Of a DNA stretch of 64,000 bases, positions 43,661-53,184 are shown piece by piece. The notes beneath the pieces are model-generated. The model did not search any database. It saw only the letters and a list, made by a program, of their open reading frames with translations, and had not been told where the DNA came from. Numbering within the stretch: the stretch's first letter is position 1; each line of letters begins with the position of its first letter. Both the position numbers and the translations under genes were made by a program. Source of the DNA: Mucilaginibacter sp. OK098 (GTDB lineage: Bacteria; Bacteroidota; Bacteroidia; Sphingobacteriales; Sphingobacteriaceae); contig NZ_FRCM01000014.1 of assembly GCF_900142915.1 (NCBI RefSeq), positions 1 through 64,000 of the forward strand, read 5' to 3'.

Positions 43661-44452
43661 TTACAGCACATTAAAGCTCAACGTATCGGCTTGCATGGCG
43701 GTAAATATTCCAAACCCGTTTACCACGTTGGTTGGGGTATTTACCAAGTTTTGCGATGTCGACCTGCTGGTATTGCTTTTTAACAGATCAATATACTCCT
43801 GGTTAACCCGCAGCAATATCACCTTATAATGCCCGTAAAAAGGGAAAATATTGGGCGTTACATAATATACGGATTTGCGTTCGGTATTTATTTCAAAATC
43901 CGTTATTGTATTGTTTCCCCGGTTGTTCAGGGGAAAGGAAATACCGTCAGGATTTTTAAAAACAAGTACGTGATTTATTGAGTCAGGGTTAGTCCAGGTA
44001 AACCTATTGATTGTATCGGGGACGCTATTGGGAGTTGATGCCCCTGCAACACTAACAGATATATATTGAGTTGCAAAACCCTCGGGCTTAGCAGGCATAA
44101 TAGTTTTTGCAGTTACTGTATTAGCCAGGTATTTAAAAGTTAGGGTATAGGTTTTACCTGTTGTTAAAAAGGTAGTATCGCTGTAAGTGTAAGTTCCTTT
44201 TGCACTTTCTGTTAACTGTACTGTGTTGCTGCCATCAAAAACCGTAAGCTGCAACCCGGTTATGGCGGCCCCGTATTTAGCCGTATCTGTTAATGATTTT
44301 TGCTGATAAAGCTTCACCGAAAGCGGATGCCCCGCCAACAGGTAGGCTTCCACTACAGGTAAAGTGGTGGTAGTATTTGCGGTATCTTTCTTACAAGAGA
44401 ATAGCAGGAGCATTGCTCCGAGGGCTAAAAGCAGGTATTTTTTTATTTCCAT
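43661..44452 (-). CDS. DUF4249-family surface lipoprotein
   Basis: 263 residues with a lipoprotein signal (LLLFSCKK, cysteine at ~20). The body is beta-rich, with the DUF4249 hallmark start LPVVEAYLLAGHPLSVKLYQQKSLTD followed by GLQLTVFDG and a turn-rich C-terminal domain. By family knowledge these lipoproteins pair with STN/CarboxypepD-type TonB receptors as surface ligand-binding subunits. The start codon overlaps the end of the receptor gene by 10 bases, so the two are translationally coupled. Confidence 0.85.
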   Translation of the reverse strand: MEIKKYLLLALGAMLLLFSCKKDTANTTTTLPVVEAYLLAGHPLSVKLYQQKSLTDTAKYGAAITGLQLTVFDGSNTVQLTESAKGTYTYSDTTFLTTGKTYTLTFKYLANTVTAKTIMPAKPEGFATQYISVSVAGASTPNSVPDTINRFTWTNPDSINHVLVFKNPDGISFPLNNRGNNTITDFEINTERKSVYYVTPNIFPFYGHYKVILLRVNQEYIDLLKSNTSRSTSQNLVNTPTNVVNGFGIFTAMQADTLSFNVL

Positions 44453-47202
44453 CTTAAACTAAGGGTAAGGTTAGGCGTAAAGCCCAGGTAATTAACATCA
44501 GTAGTAATAGCCGCGTTATTTTGCAGCTGGTATTCCTTGTACCAAATGTTTGTATGGTTATATACATTGAAAAGGGATAAACCGATACTGCCTACTTTAT
44601 CGCCGTTTATTTTGATCAAGTCGTAAGTGGCCGAAAGATCAAGTCGGTGATAATCAGGAAGGCGCTCGGCATTTTTGCCGCTTACGTTGTATGATGTTGA
44701 GCTGTTTCCATCAATAGTATTGATGGTATAGGTTGAAAGCGGTGCGGTATAAGGATGCCCAGTACTGAAAATAAAGACTGCAGAGAAATTCCACCGGTAA
44801 TAGTGGTACATATTTATGGCCTTAAATTCATGCCTGATATCCTGGTCGGCCGGATAATAGCTGTTGCCATATGCAGCAAATTTATTCTCCGCATCGGCTA
44901 ATGTATAGCTTAGCCAGCCGGTATACCTGCCCAGCTTCTTTTGCAGTAAAAGTTCAATCCCTTTGGCGCGCCCGGTTCCTTCAAAAAAATCCTGTTCAAT
45001 AGTACCGGCATTCCCCGGACTGAACCCTGATTGACGGATTGCATACTGGGTAAGCCCTGAAAGCGTTTTATAATAACCTTCCACATCAATCAAAAACTGG
45101 TCGTTTTCGTAACTAACGCCGCCCATTATATGCCGCGACATACCTACCGGGATATTCCCGTTGTTGGATAATACCCAAAAGTTACGATTGCCATTTACCA
45201 CGTCTTCCCGGGTAACCTCGTTCATAAACTGGTAAAACTGCCCTGTGGCCGCTTTAAGCGTATAATGATCGCTCAGTACATAGCTTGCTGAAAAACGGGG
45301 TTCAAAATACAATTTACCTGTAGGCTGAAACCAGGTAGTACGTACGCCGGGCTGCAAATGCAGCTTATTATCGGGGTCAATTTCCAACTCGGTGTAGCCA
45401 CCACCGGAAAGAGCCGTGTTATGCTCGCTGATCAGTTTGCTGGTATCGTTCTGTATATAATCATAATTAATATGCTGACGCGAGGCAAATCCACCGTATA
45501 ATAGCTTCAGTTTATTATCCAGTTGCCACTCCCATTCTGATTTTATGCCGATATCTTTTAAATCATTATTCTCTACCGTTCCATTGCTAAAGCTGGTTTG
45601 GTTACCATCGGCATCTGTTGTGGTTCCGGAAGTGGTGCGGTTGCGGTCGTTATAATAAGATGAATAAGTAAGATAAGTATTGGAGTGCAGCTGTTTATTC
45701 CATTGGCTAAACCATTTCAGGCTGCTGCCCAGGTTACCGTATTTGGTATAATCGGTAATATTGATATCTCCTGTACTTGAAGTAAGGAATGATGGAAGCT
45801 GCAGTTGCCGGCTGTTATCCGTTATATCAGATCCAGAATACAAGCTCCATGCCAGCGAATTGCTTTTATCTAAATGATAGGTATAACGTACATCGGCGTC
45901 ATAAAAATGGGAAGCCGGGGTGGTTTGTTCTCCAAAACCACCTCCGGGCCCACCAGGCCCTCCACCACCGGGAGAGCCGCTTCTAACTGTAGAGGTATTA
46001 AACTGCTTAAATATCTTATCGTAAAACGGGCCCTGGTATGAGCGGCGGAATGCCACCATCAGGGATGATTTATCGGTTATGGGTGTTTCTGCAAATACGT
46101 TGAAGCTGAGCAGGCTCAAATCAACCCCAAAATTCGCTTCATTTTTATTGCCATCCTTGCCGTTGATCTCGGTAACGCTTGAAAGCCGGCCACCGTATTT
46201 GGAAGAAAAGCCCCCTTTATATAGCTGCACATCTTTTACGGCATTGCTGTTAAATGCGCTGAAAAAACCATAAAGGTGATCAACCTGGTAAACGGTAAAG
46301 CCGTCAAAAACCACCAGGTTCTGGTCGGGCGTGCCACCTCGGACATAAGCGCCGGATGATGATTCGTTAGTGGCTCCCACCCCCGGCATCAGCTGGAAAG
46401 CCCGCATAATATCTTTTTCGCCTAAACTGGGCAGCTTGTCAAGGTTACCAGGTGACAATTGAAGTACGCCCACTTTTTTAGCGTCGGTATTCATTACGCC
46501 GCTCTTTTTACCATTTATGGTAACCTCATTCAAAGTATTAAGCGCCTTAAACATGCCTATATTTATAGGATTGTTTATGTTTTTGGCATTCAGCCGTAGG
46601 TAATCAGGCTGATAACCTGAATAGGAAACCTCCACCACGCAGGTATCAGAGGGGATACTGAATATAGTGAAGCTTCCGTCTGTATTGGTTGAGGCAGAGA
46701 GCCCTGTATTTCTGATCTTTACAGTAGCCGAGGGGAGTGATTCGCCCGTGCTTTGGTCGGTGATCCGCCCACTTATAGTAAAAAGAAAGTGGGCCGGCGG
46801 CGCTTTGGGCACTTCAATTGCTACCGCTTTTATTGCGCCCGACGCCGAGCGGTGAAGCTCATTTAGCTTTTTAAGCCGGGCCAGGTCATCCGTGTTCTGT
46901 AAAATATAAATGGTGCCATCGCTTTCAATCCAGTAATGCAGCTTATTATCCCGGCATACCTTTTCAAATACTTCTTTTAGCGACTCATTAAAAAAGTGTT
47001 CAGCTACATCAAACTGGCTAACCGAGTCGCGTTCAAAAACGATATTTAAATGGTAGTCTGCGGATAAAGTATCCAGCAATAGATCAACCGAGCAGGTAAA
47101 AAAATGATCTATCCGATTTTTTTTAAGGGTTTTTTGGGTCTGTTGTGCAATGGCCCCGGTACAAAAGCTTGTAATTATAAATAGGAGTAATAGTTTCTTC
47201 AT
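44443..47202 (-). CDS. TonB-dependent receptor with N-terminal STN domain
   Basis: 919 residues. Signal peptide (1-~20), STN (secretin/TonB short N-terminal) domain at ~34-105, of the sort that contacts anti-sigma regulators in other systems, CarboxypepD_reg-like domain (~140-225; GRITDQSTGESLPSATVKI), plug (~240-370; PGVGATNESSSGAYVRGG; LVVFDGFTVYQVDHLYGFF) and barrel to LSLRWK. An extracellular-loop region contains a Gly/Pro run (SGSPGGGGPGGPGGGFGEQ). Its partner is the overlapping DUF4249 gene. A LytS/LytTR pair lies 104 bases upstream on the same strand. Confidence 0.92.
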   Translation of the reverse strand: MKKLLLLFIITSFCTGAIAQQTQKTLKKNRIDHFFTCSVDLLLDTLSADYHLNIVFERDSVSQFDVAEHFFNESLKEVFEKVCRDNKLHYWIESDGTIYILQNTDDLARLKKLNELHRSASGAIKAVAIEVPKAPPAHFLFTISGRITDQSTGESLPSATVKIRNTGLSASTNTDGSFTIFSIPSDTCVVEVSYSGYQPDYLRLNAKNINNPINIGMFKALNTLNEVTINGKKSGVMNTDAKKVGVLQLSPGNLDKLPSLGEKDIMRAFQLMPGVGATNESSSGAYVRGGTPDQNLVVFDGFTVYQVDHLYGFFSAFNSNAVKDVQLYKGGFSSKYGGRLSSVTEINGKDGNKNEANFGVDLSLLSFNVFAETPITDKSSLMVAFRRSYQGPFYDKIFKQFNTSTVRSGSPGGGGPGGPGGGFGEQTTPASHFYDADVRYTYHLDKSNSLAWSLYSGSDITDNSRQLQLPSFLTSSTGDINITDYTKYGNLGSSLKWFSQWNKQLHSNTYLTYSSYYNDRNRTTSGTTTDADGNQTSFSNGTVENNDLKDIGIKSEWEWQLDNKLKLLYGGFASRQHINYDYIQNDTSKLISEHNTALSGGGYTELEIDPDNKLHLQPGVRTTWFQPTGKLYFEPRFSASYVLSDHYTLKAATGQFYQFMNEVTREDVVNGNRNFWVLSNNGNIPVGMSRHIMGGVSYENDQFLIDVEGYYKTLSGLTQYAIRQSGFSPGNAGTIEQDFFEGTGRAKGIELLLQKKLGRYTGWLSYTLADAENKFAAYGNSYYPADQDIRHEFKAINMYHYYRWNFSAVFIFSTGHPYTAPLSTYTINTIDGNSSTSYNVSGKNAERLPDYHRLDLSATYDLIKINGDKVGSIGLSLFNVYNHTNIWYKEYQLQNNAAITTDVNYLGFTPNLTLSLRWK

Positions 47203-47306
47203 CCGTTTTCGTTGCTGTCAGCGTCAAATTTGATGCACGCGGACAACAATGAGAAATAAATGAGATAGAAGGCTGGTATTTGTAGACGAAAGGCATGATT
47301 GTGCGT

Positions 47307-48020
47307 TTATGCAAAATCTTTACCGATCATTTTATGGATCCTGTCGCGATAATTGTCGCTTAGTGGCAATTCAGAATGGAGCGTTTTTATTTTGCCGCGT
47401 CGTATCTGCGTTACATAATCTACATTGATGATATAGGATTTATGAACCCGGTAAAATAATTCGACAGGTAACTGAAGCTCAAGCGCCTTTATGCTGGTAC
47501 GTGAAAGAACAGGCTTTTGCTGCCCTGCAAGGTTGATCTTTACATAATCCTTTACGCCTTCAATATACTCAATATCGTCAAAACTGATCTTGATCAGCGT
47601 ATAGTCCGAATGGATAAAAAAGTGCTTTTTACCTGGCTGAACCTGCGGAACCGACCCTTTGTTTAACTCGAAATATTGATGCGCTTTTTGGCAAGCCTTC
47701 AAAAAACGATCAAGCGGAACGGGCTTTACCAAATAATCAAGCACATCGAGCTCAAAACCGTCAATTGCAAATTTCTCATAAGCCGTCACAAAAATTATCA
47801 TAGGCTTTGTAACCAGGCTTTTAACCAGTTGCAACCCATTAAGCCCGGGCATATGAATATCACAAAACAACAGGTCAACCTGTTCAGTTTGCAGTATGGC
47901 TATTGCCTCTGCAGCAGTCCGACAGCGTCCAATAACCTGGATGTAGTTAACGTGTTTTAAGTTGTCTTCAATAAGGTCAAGCGCCAAAGGCTCGTCATCA
48001 ATAAGCAGGCATCGCATCAT
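47307..48020 (-). CDS. LytTR-family response regulator
   Basis: 237 residues. Receiver domain (1-~118) with DDE near the start, the phosphoacceptor Asp in LLFCDIHMPGL (residue ~54), and the conserved Thr/Lys in FVTAYEKFA and VKPV. LytTR DNA-binding domain (~135-235; YIEGVKDYVKINL, FYRVHKSYIINVDYV). Its start overlaps the kinase gene by 4 bases (ATGA). Targets probably include the downstream receptor/DUF4249 genes, by position only. Confidence 0.94.
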   Translation of the reverse strand: MMRCLLIDDEPLALDLIEDNLKHVNYIQVIGRCRTAAEAIAILQTEQVDLLFCDIHMPGLNGLQLVKSLVTKPMIIFVTAYEKFAIDGFELDVLDYLVKPVPLDRFLKACQKAHQYFELNKGSVPQVQPGKKHFFIHSDYTLIKISFDDIEYIEGVKDYVKINLAGQQKPVLSRTSIKALELQLPVELFYRVHKSYIINVDYVTQIRRGKIKTLHSELPLSDNYRDRIHKMIGKDFA

Positions 48021-49060
48021 TTTAATTGTATTTGAAGATTAACGTTATAGATATTACTGGATTGATTGATATTAAGGTTGTGTTTACCGGGATATAACAG
48101 TTCCAGGCGCCTCTTTACATTGTTTAGGCCGATACCGTGGTTCTCATTTTCATAAGGCTCATGCGGGTCGTATGTATTACTCACAAAAAAATCAAGCATC
48201 TTATGGTTGCTTTTTAACCGGATATTGATCACCGGATCAACCACATTTCCTGTTCCGTATTTAAATGCATTTTCAACAAAAGGGATCAGCAGCATTGGTT
48301 CAATGGTTTTTTCAGGTTCTATAATGTCAAAATCAAAATCAACCTGTACCTGGGTTCCGAAGCGCAGCATTTGCAGCTCGATATAACTGCGCAAATAATC
48401 AGCCTTTTGCATCATGGTTACTTTTTCCTCGTCAGTTATATAAAGCAGGTAACGCAGCAGCTTTGAAAGCTGGATGAGTGTGGGCTCAACTGCCGAAGGG
48501 TTTAACCGTGATAGTGCAACCGCGCTGTTAATTACATTAAATATAAAATGCGGGCTTATTTGCGAGCGTAAAAAAGCCAGTTCAGAAACCAGGGCGGCGT
48601 TAGTGATATCCCGCTTGTTGCTAATTATCGCAAACTGATCGGCAAGATACCGGTAGGCAAAACCTGCAGCAGTAATAGCAGTTAACGGCAAGAGGTCAAA
48701 ATTTACGAAGAAAGGAGGTTTTTGTAATCGCCCAAAAGGGTTAATTCCTCCCGAAAAGATCCTCACCGGCCTGGTATGAATAAGGATCAGGTCGAGCACT
48801 ATGAACGACACCAGCAGCAAAGCAAAATATAGCCATACCTGCTTTTTTTTATTTAACACTACCGGGATGAGAAAAAACGCATTAAGGTAAAATTGAACCG
48901 CCAGCAGCAAATTGACAAAAACGAAATGCCATGGAGAAAATAACACGCGAAAATTCGGATCGCGTGGCCTTGAAAGAATGGGAGTGAATGTAATAAAAGC
49001 CCAAAATAGGAGGTGTAATAAGATCTCTATTATAACAGCCGGCTTTAAACGCTTAAACAT
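48017..49060 (-). CDS. LytS/YehU-type sensor histidine kinase
   Basis: 347 residues with four N-terminal membrane segments (~10-155) and no large extracellular domain. This is followed by the His_kinase domain of LytS type: LRSQISPHFIFNVINSAV with the phosphorylated His near residue 170, and a HATPase_c region with PMLLIPFVENAFKYG and NHGIGLNNVKRRLELLYPG. It pairs with the overlapping LytTR regulator. The signal is unknown, perhaps an envelope or membrane cue sensed through the membrane helices. Confidence 0.93.
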   Translation of the reverse strand: MFKRLKPAVIIEILLHLLFWAFITFTPILSRPRDPNFRVLFSPWHFVFVNLLLAVQFYLNAFFLIPVVLNKKKQVWLYFALLLVSFIVLDLILIHTRPVRIFSGGINPFGRLQKPPFFVNFDLLPLTAITAAGFAYRYLADQFAIISNKRDITNAALVSELAFLRSQISPHFIFNVINSAVALSRLNPSAVEPTLIQLSKLLRYLLYITDEEKVTMMQKADYLRSYIELQMLRFGTQVQVDFDFDIIEPEKTIEPMLLIPFVENAFKYGTGNVVDPVINIRLKSNHKMLDFFVSNTYDPHEPYENENHGIGLNNVKRRLELLYPGKHNLNINQSSNIYNVNLQIQLK

Positions 49061-49333
49061 TTTGATTAAGATTTAAAATGCAATAAATCACTAATTGTGT
49101 CTGTAACAAGTGCAATTATCGCTATAAAACAGCGCAGGTTTTAATAACCGGGGCGCAGATGGGGGCTATTTAACACATTTTAACTTATAACGGAAGTTAA
49201 TACGCGATGCGGGCAACGTCATTAAGTTAAGAGAACGTTGGCGATAACTAACTACATAGCCATGTCCAATTGCCCAACCTAAACGGCATAGCCCTCATGA
49301 ACGCCTATTAAAAATAAACAACTGTGAATAATC

Positions 49334-49400
49334 CTCCCCGGTTGGGAGGACTTGAAAAAAATAAACGCGGGCGAAGCTAAAGTCTCCCCAACCGGGGGAG
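49334..49400. repeat. Inverted repeat, ~20-bp arms (CTCCCCGGTTGGGAGG type)
   Basis: The left arm 49334-49353 and right arm 49380-49400 are complementary with two or three differences, around a 26-base loop. The G/C-block style resembles the repeat at 24098-24180 and is probably another dispersed palindrome. Confidence 0.75.
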
Positions 49401-49506
49401 ATTTAGAGGGGACTCCAAGGCTTTGTGGGGAGCATTGTTTTTGTACTTTCCTTTAACAGAGTGACAGAAAGAAGATTTGTTTGTCGTAATAATCCTGTTA
49501 TTCTTG

Positions 49507-49535
49507 TTGGGCTGACAGTTAATTAACTAAATTTG
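49507..49535 (+). promoter_or_regulatory. Promoter of the GH127-type gene
   Basis: TTG (49507-49509), 18 bases, TAAATTTG (49528-49535): a near-consensus Bacteroidota promoter. The ATG is 22 bases beyond the -7 box. Confidence 0.7.
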
Positions 49536-49557
49536 AACTTCACGTATAACCAATTAT

Positions 49558-51627
49558 ATGAAAACCATACTTTCATTCTGTAGTAAAGCTATTGCTTTAT
49601 CGTGCCTTGCATTATTAATAACAGTTAGCGGCAAAACATTTGCACAATCGGCTATTAATGTAAAACAGCTTGATAATAGTGGTCGCAATAGTTATTACGT
49701 GTCAAATAAAGCGCCGTTAAAACCACAATATTTTATAAAACTGCCGGTAACCGCCATACAACCCGGCGGCTGGTTAAAAAAACAGCTGGAGTTGCAACGC
49801 GATGGCCTTACCGGCAACCTGGGTGAAATAAGCGTATGGCTTTCAAAAACTGATAATGCATGGGTAAACAAAAGCGGCAAAGGAAAATACGGATGGGAAG
49901 AGTTGCCTTATTGGCTGAAAGGATATGGCGATATGGCCTATATGCTGAAAGATCCCAAAATGCTGAAGGAAACAAAGTTCTGGATTGAGGCGGTGATAAA
50001 GAATCAAAGAGCTAACGGAGATTTTGGTCCGCTTAATGAAACCAAACCCGGCAGGCGTGATCTGTGGGGGAACATGCCGATGCTTTGGTGCCTGCAATCA
50101 TATTATGAATATTCGAAAGATGCGCGTGTGCTAAAACTGATGACCGCATATTATAAATATGAGCTAAACGTTCCGGATAGTTTATTTTTAAAGGATTACT
50201 GGGAGAACAGCCGTGGTGGCGATAATTTGATCAGCGTTTACTGGCTGTATAATCGTACAGGCGAAAAGTGGCTGCTTAACCTCGCCACAAAAATTGATAA
50301 AAACACAGCCAACTGGCGACAGGCAAATAATTTACCAAACTGGCATAATGTGAACGTGGCACAATCTTTCCGCGAGCCGGCTACCTTCTGGATGCAAAGT
50401 AAAGATCCGGCTGATTTGCAGGCCACCTATAACGATTTTAAGCTGATCCGTAATATTTATGGACAAGTACCGGGCGGGATGTTTGGGGCCGATGAAAATG
50501 CGCGCAAGGGCTATGATGATCCACGCCAGGCAGTTGAAACCTGCGGCATGGTTGAGCAAATGACATCGGATGAGTTTTTGCTGCAATATACCGGCGATAC
50601 TTTTTGGGCAGACAACTGTGAAGATGTTGCTTTTAATACCTTTCCGGCAGCATTTATGCCTGATTATCGCGGACTGCGCTATTTAACAGCGCCCAACATG
50701 GTAGTAAGCGATAGCAAAAACCATTCGCCGGGGATTGATAACAATGGGCCGTTTTTAAACATGAACCCGTTCAGCAGTCGCTGCTGCCAGCACAATCATG
50801 CTGCCGGCTGGGTATATTATGCCGAAAACAGCTGGATGGCAACACCTGATAACGGACTGGCAGACCAGTTGTATTCGGAAGGCTCTGTTACCGCAAAAGC
50901 GGGAAATGGCAAGCTGGTAACTATTGTTACCACAACCAAATACCCTTTTAATGACCAGGTTGACCTTAAAATTTCAACTGCGGCCCCAAATGCATTCCCT
51001 ATTTATTTGCGTGTACCGGCCTGGTGCAGCGGGGCAAGCCTTCAATTAAATGGCAAGTCAATAGCAGTTAATGCACAAAGCGGAGAATATATCAAGCTCA
51101 ACAATAAATGGAAAAACGGCGACAGGATAACCCTGCACCTGCCGATGAAGATTCAAACCCGGGAATGGGAAAAGAACAAGAACGGTGTGAGTGTAAACTA
51201 CGGCCCGCTTACTTTTTCATTAAAAATTGATGAAAAGTATGTTAAAAACACCAATAGCAAAGAAACTGCGGTTGCCGATGCCAAATGGCAAGCAACAGCC
51301 GACCCGGCAAAGTGGCCTACTTTTGAAATTTATCCGGCCTCTGCCTGGAACTACGGATTGCTATTAAATAAGGATAATCCTGATGAATCATTTGCGATTG
51401 AAAAAAGAGCCTGGCCAAAGGATAACAATCCGTTCACCAATACCAGCGCTCCTATAATACTGAGAGCAAAGGGCAAACAGATCACCGACTGGAAGATTGA
51501 TCAGTACGGCTTATGTGGGCTGTTGCCGCTTAGCCCGGTTAAAACTGCTGAACCACAAACCAGCCTTACACTGGTGCCAATGGGTGGTGCGCGTTTACGC
51601 ATCTCATCATTCCCTGTAGTGGAGTAA
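49558..51627 (+). CDS. GH127-type (DUF1680) beta-L-arabinofuranosidase-like enzyme
   Basis: A secreted glycosidase (signal 1-29, GKTFAQ) of 689 residues. The family's zinc-thiolate site is recognisable: Glu327-x-Cys329 in VETCGMVEQM and Cys409-Cys410 in SSRCCQHNHAAGW. These correspond to the Glu338/Cys340 and Cys417/Cys418 set of the characterised beta-L-arabinofuranosidase HypBA1, where the first Cys of the pair is the nucleophile. The N-terminal (alpha/alpha)6 barrel is followed by beta-sandwich domains (IYLRVPAWC; VNYGPLTFSL). It has its own near-consensus promoter and is not part of a Sus operon. Substrate: probably beta-L-arabinofuranosides in plant glycans. Confidence 0.9.
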   Translation: MKTILSFCSKAIALSCLALLITVSGKTFAQSAINVKQLDNSGRNSYYVSNKAPLKPQYFIKLPVTAIQPGGWLKKQLELQRDGLTGNLGEISVWLSKTDNAWVNKSGKGKYGWEELPYWLKGYGDMAYMLKDPKMLKETKFWIEAVIKNQRANGDFGPLNETKPGRRDLWGNMPMLWCLQSYYEYSKDARVLKLMTAYYKYELNVPDSLFLKDYWENSRGGDNLISVYWLYNRTGEKWLLNLATKIDKNTANWRQANNLPNWHNVNVAQSFREPATFWMQSKDPADLQATYNDFKLIRNIYGQVPGGMFGADENARKGYDDPRQAVETCGMVEQMTSDEFLLQYTGDTFWADNCEDVAFNTFPAAFMPDYRGLRYLTAPNMVVSDSKNHSPGIDNNGPFLNMNPFSSRCCQHNHAAGWVYYAENSWMATPDNGLADQLYSEGSVTAKAGNGKLVTIVTTTKYPFNDQVDLKISTAAPNAFPIYLRVPAWCSGASLQLNGKSIAVNAQSGEYIKLNNKWKNGDRITLHLPMKIQTREWEKNKNGVSVNYGPLTFSLKIDEKYVKNTNSKETAVADAKWQATADPAKWPTFEIYPASAWNYGLLLNKDNPDESFAIEKRAWPKDNNPFTNTSAPIILRAKGKQITDWKIDQYGLCGLLPLSPVKTAEPQTSLTLVPMGGARLRISSFPVVE

Positions 51628-51645
51628 TAGCAATAATACAGTAAT

Positions 51646-51678
51646 GGCTTTGACAACTTTCTGAAATTTGTCAAAGCC
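51646..51678. terminator. Shared hairpin between convergent genes
   Basis: GGCTTTGACAA (51646-51656) pairs exactly with 51668-51678 across an 11-base loop, in the 62-bp gap between the GH127-type gene and the convergent beta-lactamase-fold gene. No strong U-run; probably bidirectional termination. Confidence 0.65.
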
Positions 51679-51689
51679 AGCATAATCAA

Positions 51690-53162
51690 TCAGGGTTTTA
51701 ATTTCTTCAATTGCTCAACGGCATTTGCATTGGCCGGGTTAAGCGCCAAAGATTTTTGATAATATTCAATGGAAAGATCTTTATCGCCTTTATCCATATA
51801 AGCCTCGGCCAGGCTGTCCCACGCATTGAAAGATGCAGGGAAATCAATTGTGTTTTGCATAAGTACAACAACGGCATCACCAACCCTTTTTACATTAAGC
51901 AATTGATAACCAACATTATTCAGCTGCGCTTCAGTTATAATCTGACCATTATCCTTCTTTTGATCTTTCAGATAGTCTTTCATAGCAGCTACCGCGCCTT
52001 TGCTGATTATAGAATTTAGCAGGATTTTGGCAGGCGCATTATATCGCTGGTAACCCAAATAAGTAAGGCCCGGATGTTCGCCGCCTATCGCATCGTCTAA
52101 AATTTCCTGTGCAAATGAAAGCCCGCTTTCACTATTTGCAAAAAACACTACAGCATCTTTTTGTTGTAAATATGCAGTGATGTATCCTTTACTAAAACCG
52201 GAGTCACCCCAATGCCAAAAGGATTCTCCATGTGCTGTTTGCTCAAGCCCCCATCCTAATCCCCAGAAAGTATTGGGCGATTGCACGTTCAAACTAATCT
52301 GGGGCTTCATCATCTCCTCCCATGTTGCTTTTTTCAGAAGCCAGCCATTCATTACTGCTATTACAAATTTTGAATAATCTTCAGCGTTAGTCTGCAGGCT
52401 GCAGCAGGCTTCGCCATGCTCCCATTTGTATCGCTCGCTTATCACGCTACCCTGCCAGTTATGCCGGTAAGCTCGTAGTGAATCATACCTGCTGGTCCAT
52501 ACATAGCTGCTCCTGGTCATATTCAAAGGCCCAAGGATAGTCTGCTGCATAAAGTCCTCAATCTTCATCCCTGTTATCTTTTCAACAACTTTAAAAAGAT
52601 AGGTAATACCTACCGGCGAATACTGAAATTTCTCTCCCGGGTTAAACCCGAACCGCAATTTCTCCGAATCTTTACGTCCTGAAGGCTGTAAACCACTGGT
52701 ATGACTCAGCAACATCCTTGGGGTAACCAGGTCAATTCGCGGGTCATCGCTAAACTCACGCTTATCATCAATATATTTATTCAGCGGGGTATCAAGGCTA
52801 AGTTTGCCTTCATCCACTAATTTTAAAACTGCATAAGCAAAAACTGGCTTAGTGAGTGAGTTTGCTTCAAAAATAGTTTCACCTGTCACCCGTTGTTTGG
52901 TTTCTGTATTCATCACACCAAATACACCGCTCCACACAAGCTTGCCATTACGGACCAATGCAACAGACATTCCCGGCACATTAGCTTTCTGCATAAGCAA
53001 TGGGATATCTTTTTCAAGATGCTTAATTGCTTCATTTGTTGAAAAGCGTGGTGAAACTGACGGCTTTTCTGTCGTTTTTTCTTGAGTGAACGCCGGTTTT
53101 GGCATCAAATTCAGGACAATGCATCCCCAAATAGCCAATAAACTTATTTTGATGATCTTCAT
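51690..53162 (-). CDS. Beta-lactamase-fold protein with C-terminal TPR (paralogue 3)
   Basis: 490 residues, exported (signal to ~26). The lactamase-fold domain (~40-380) has the nucleophile motif SLTK (in EANSLTKPVFAYAVL). The second motif reads YSP (FQYSPVGITYLFK), not the usual YxN. HWGDSGF fits the third (HxG) position. A ~100-residue tail contains two TPR-like repeats (WDSLAEAYMDKGDKDLSIEYYQKSLALNP). The last gene of a likely seven-gene operon; two similar genes precede it. Probably a periplasmic esterase or peptidase, or a non-catalytic binder, since the YSP change would remove a conserved side chain. Confidence 0.88.
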   Translation of the reverse strand: MKIIKISLLAIWGCIVLNLMPKPAFTQEKTTEKPSVSPRFSTNEAIKHLEKDIPLLMQKANVPGMSVALVRNGKLVWSGVFGVMNTETKQRVTGETIFEANSLTKPVFAYAVLKLVDEGKLSLDTPLNKYIDDKREFSDDPRIDLVTPRMLLSHTSGLQPSGRKDSEKLRFGFNPGEKFQYSPVGITYLFKVVEKITGMKIEDFMQQTILGPLNMTRSSYVWTSRYDSLRAYRHNWQGSVISERYKWEHGEACCSLQTNAEDYSKFVIAVMNGWLLKKATWEEMMKPQISLNVQSPNTFWGLGWGLEQTAHGESFWHWGDSGFSKGYITAYLQQKDAVVFFANSESGLSFAQEILDDAIGGEHPGLTYLGYQRYNAPAKILLNSIISKGAVAAMKDYLKDQKKDNGQIITEAQLNNVGYQLLNVKRVGDAVVVLMQNTIDFPASFNAWDSLAEAYMDKGDKDLSIEYYQKSLALNPANANAVEQLKKLKP

Positions 53163-53184
53163 AATAAAAAGTTTACGTTTTGTA

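Larger units (their letters stand above)
49061..49557. other. Intergenic region before the GH127-type gene
   Basis: It contains a 67-bp inverted repeat (49334-49400) and the promoter at 49507-49535. The rest (49061-49330) shows no coding or RNA structure that I can support. Confidence 0.6.

Noticed and set aside
47123..47314. A 63-residue ORF between the response regulator and TonB receptor
   Set aside because: It overlaps both genes, has no family resemblance, and is best explained as a chance frame.
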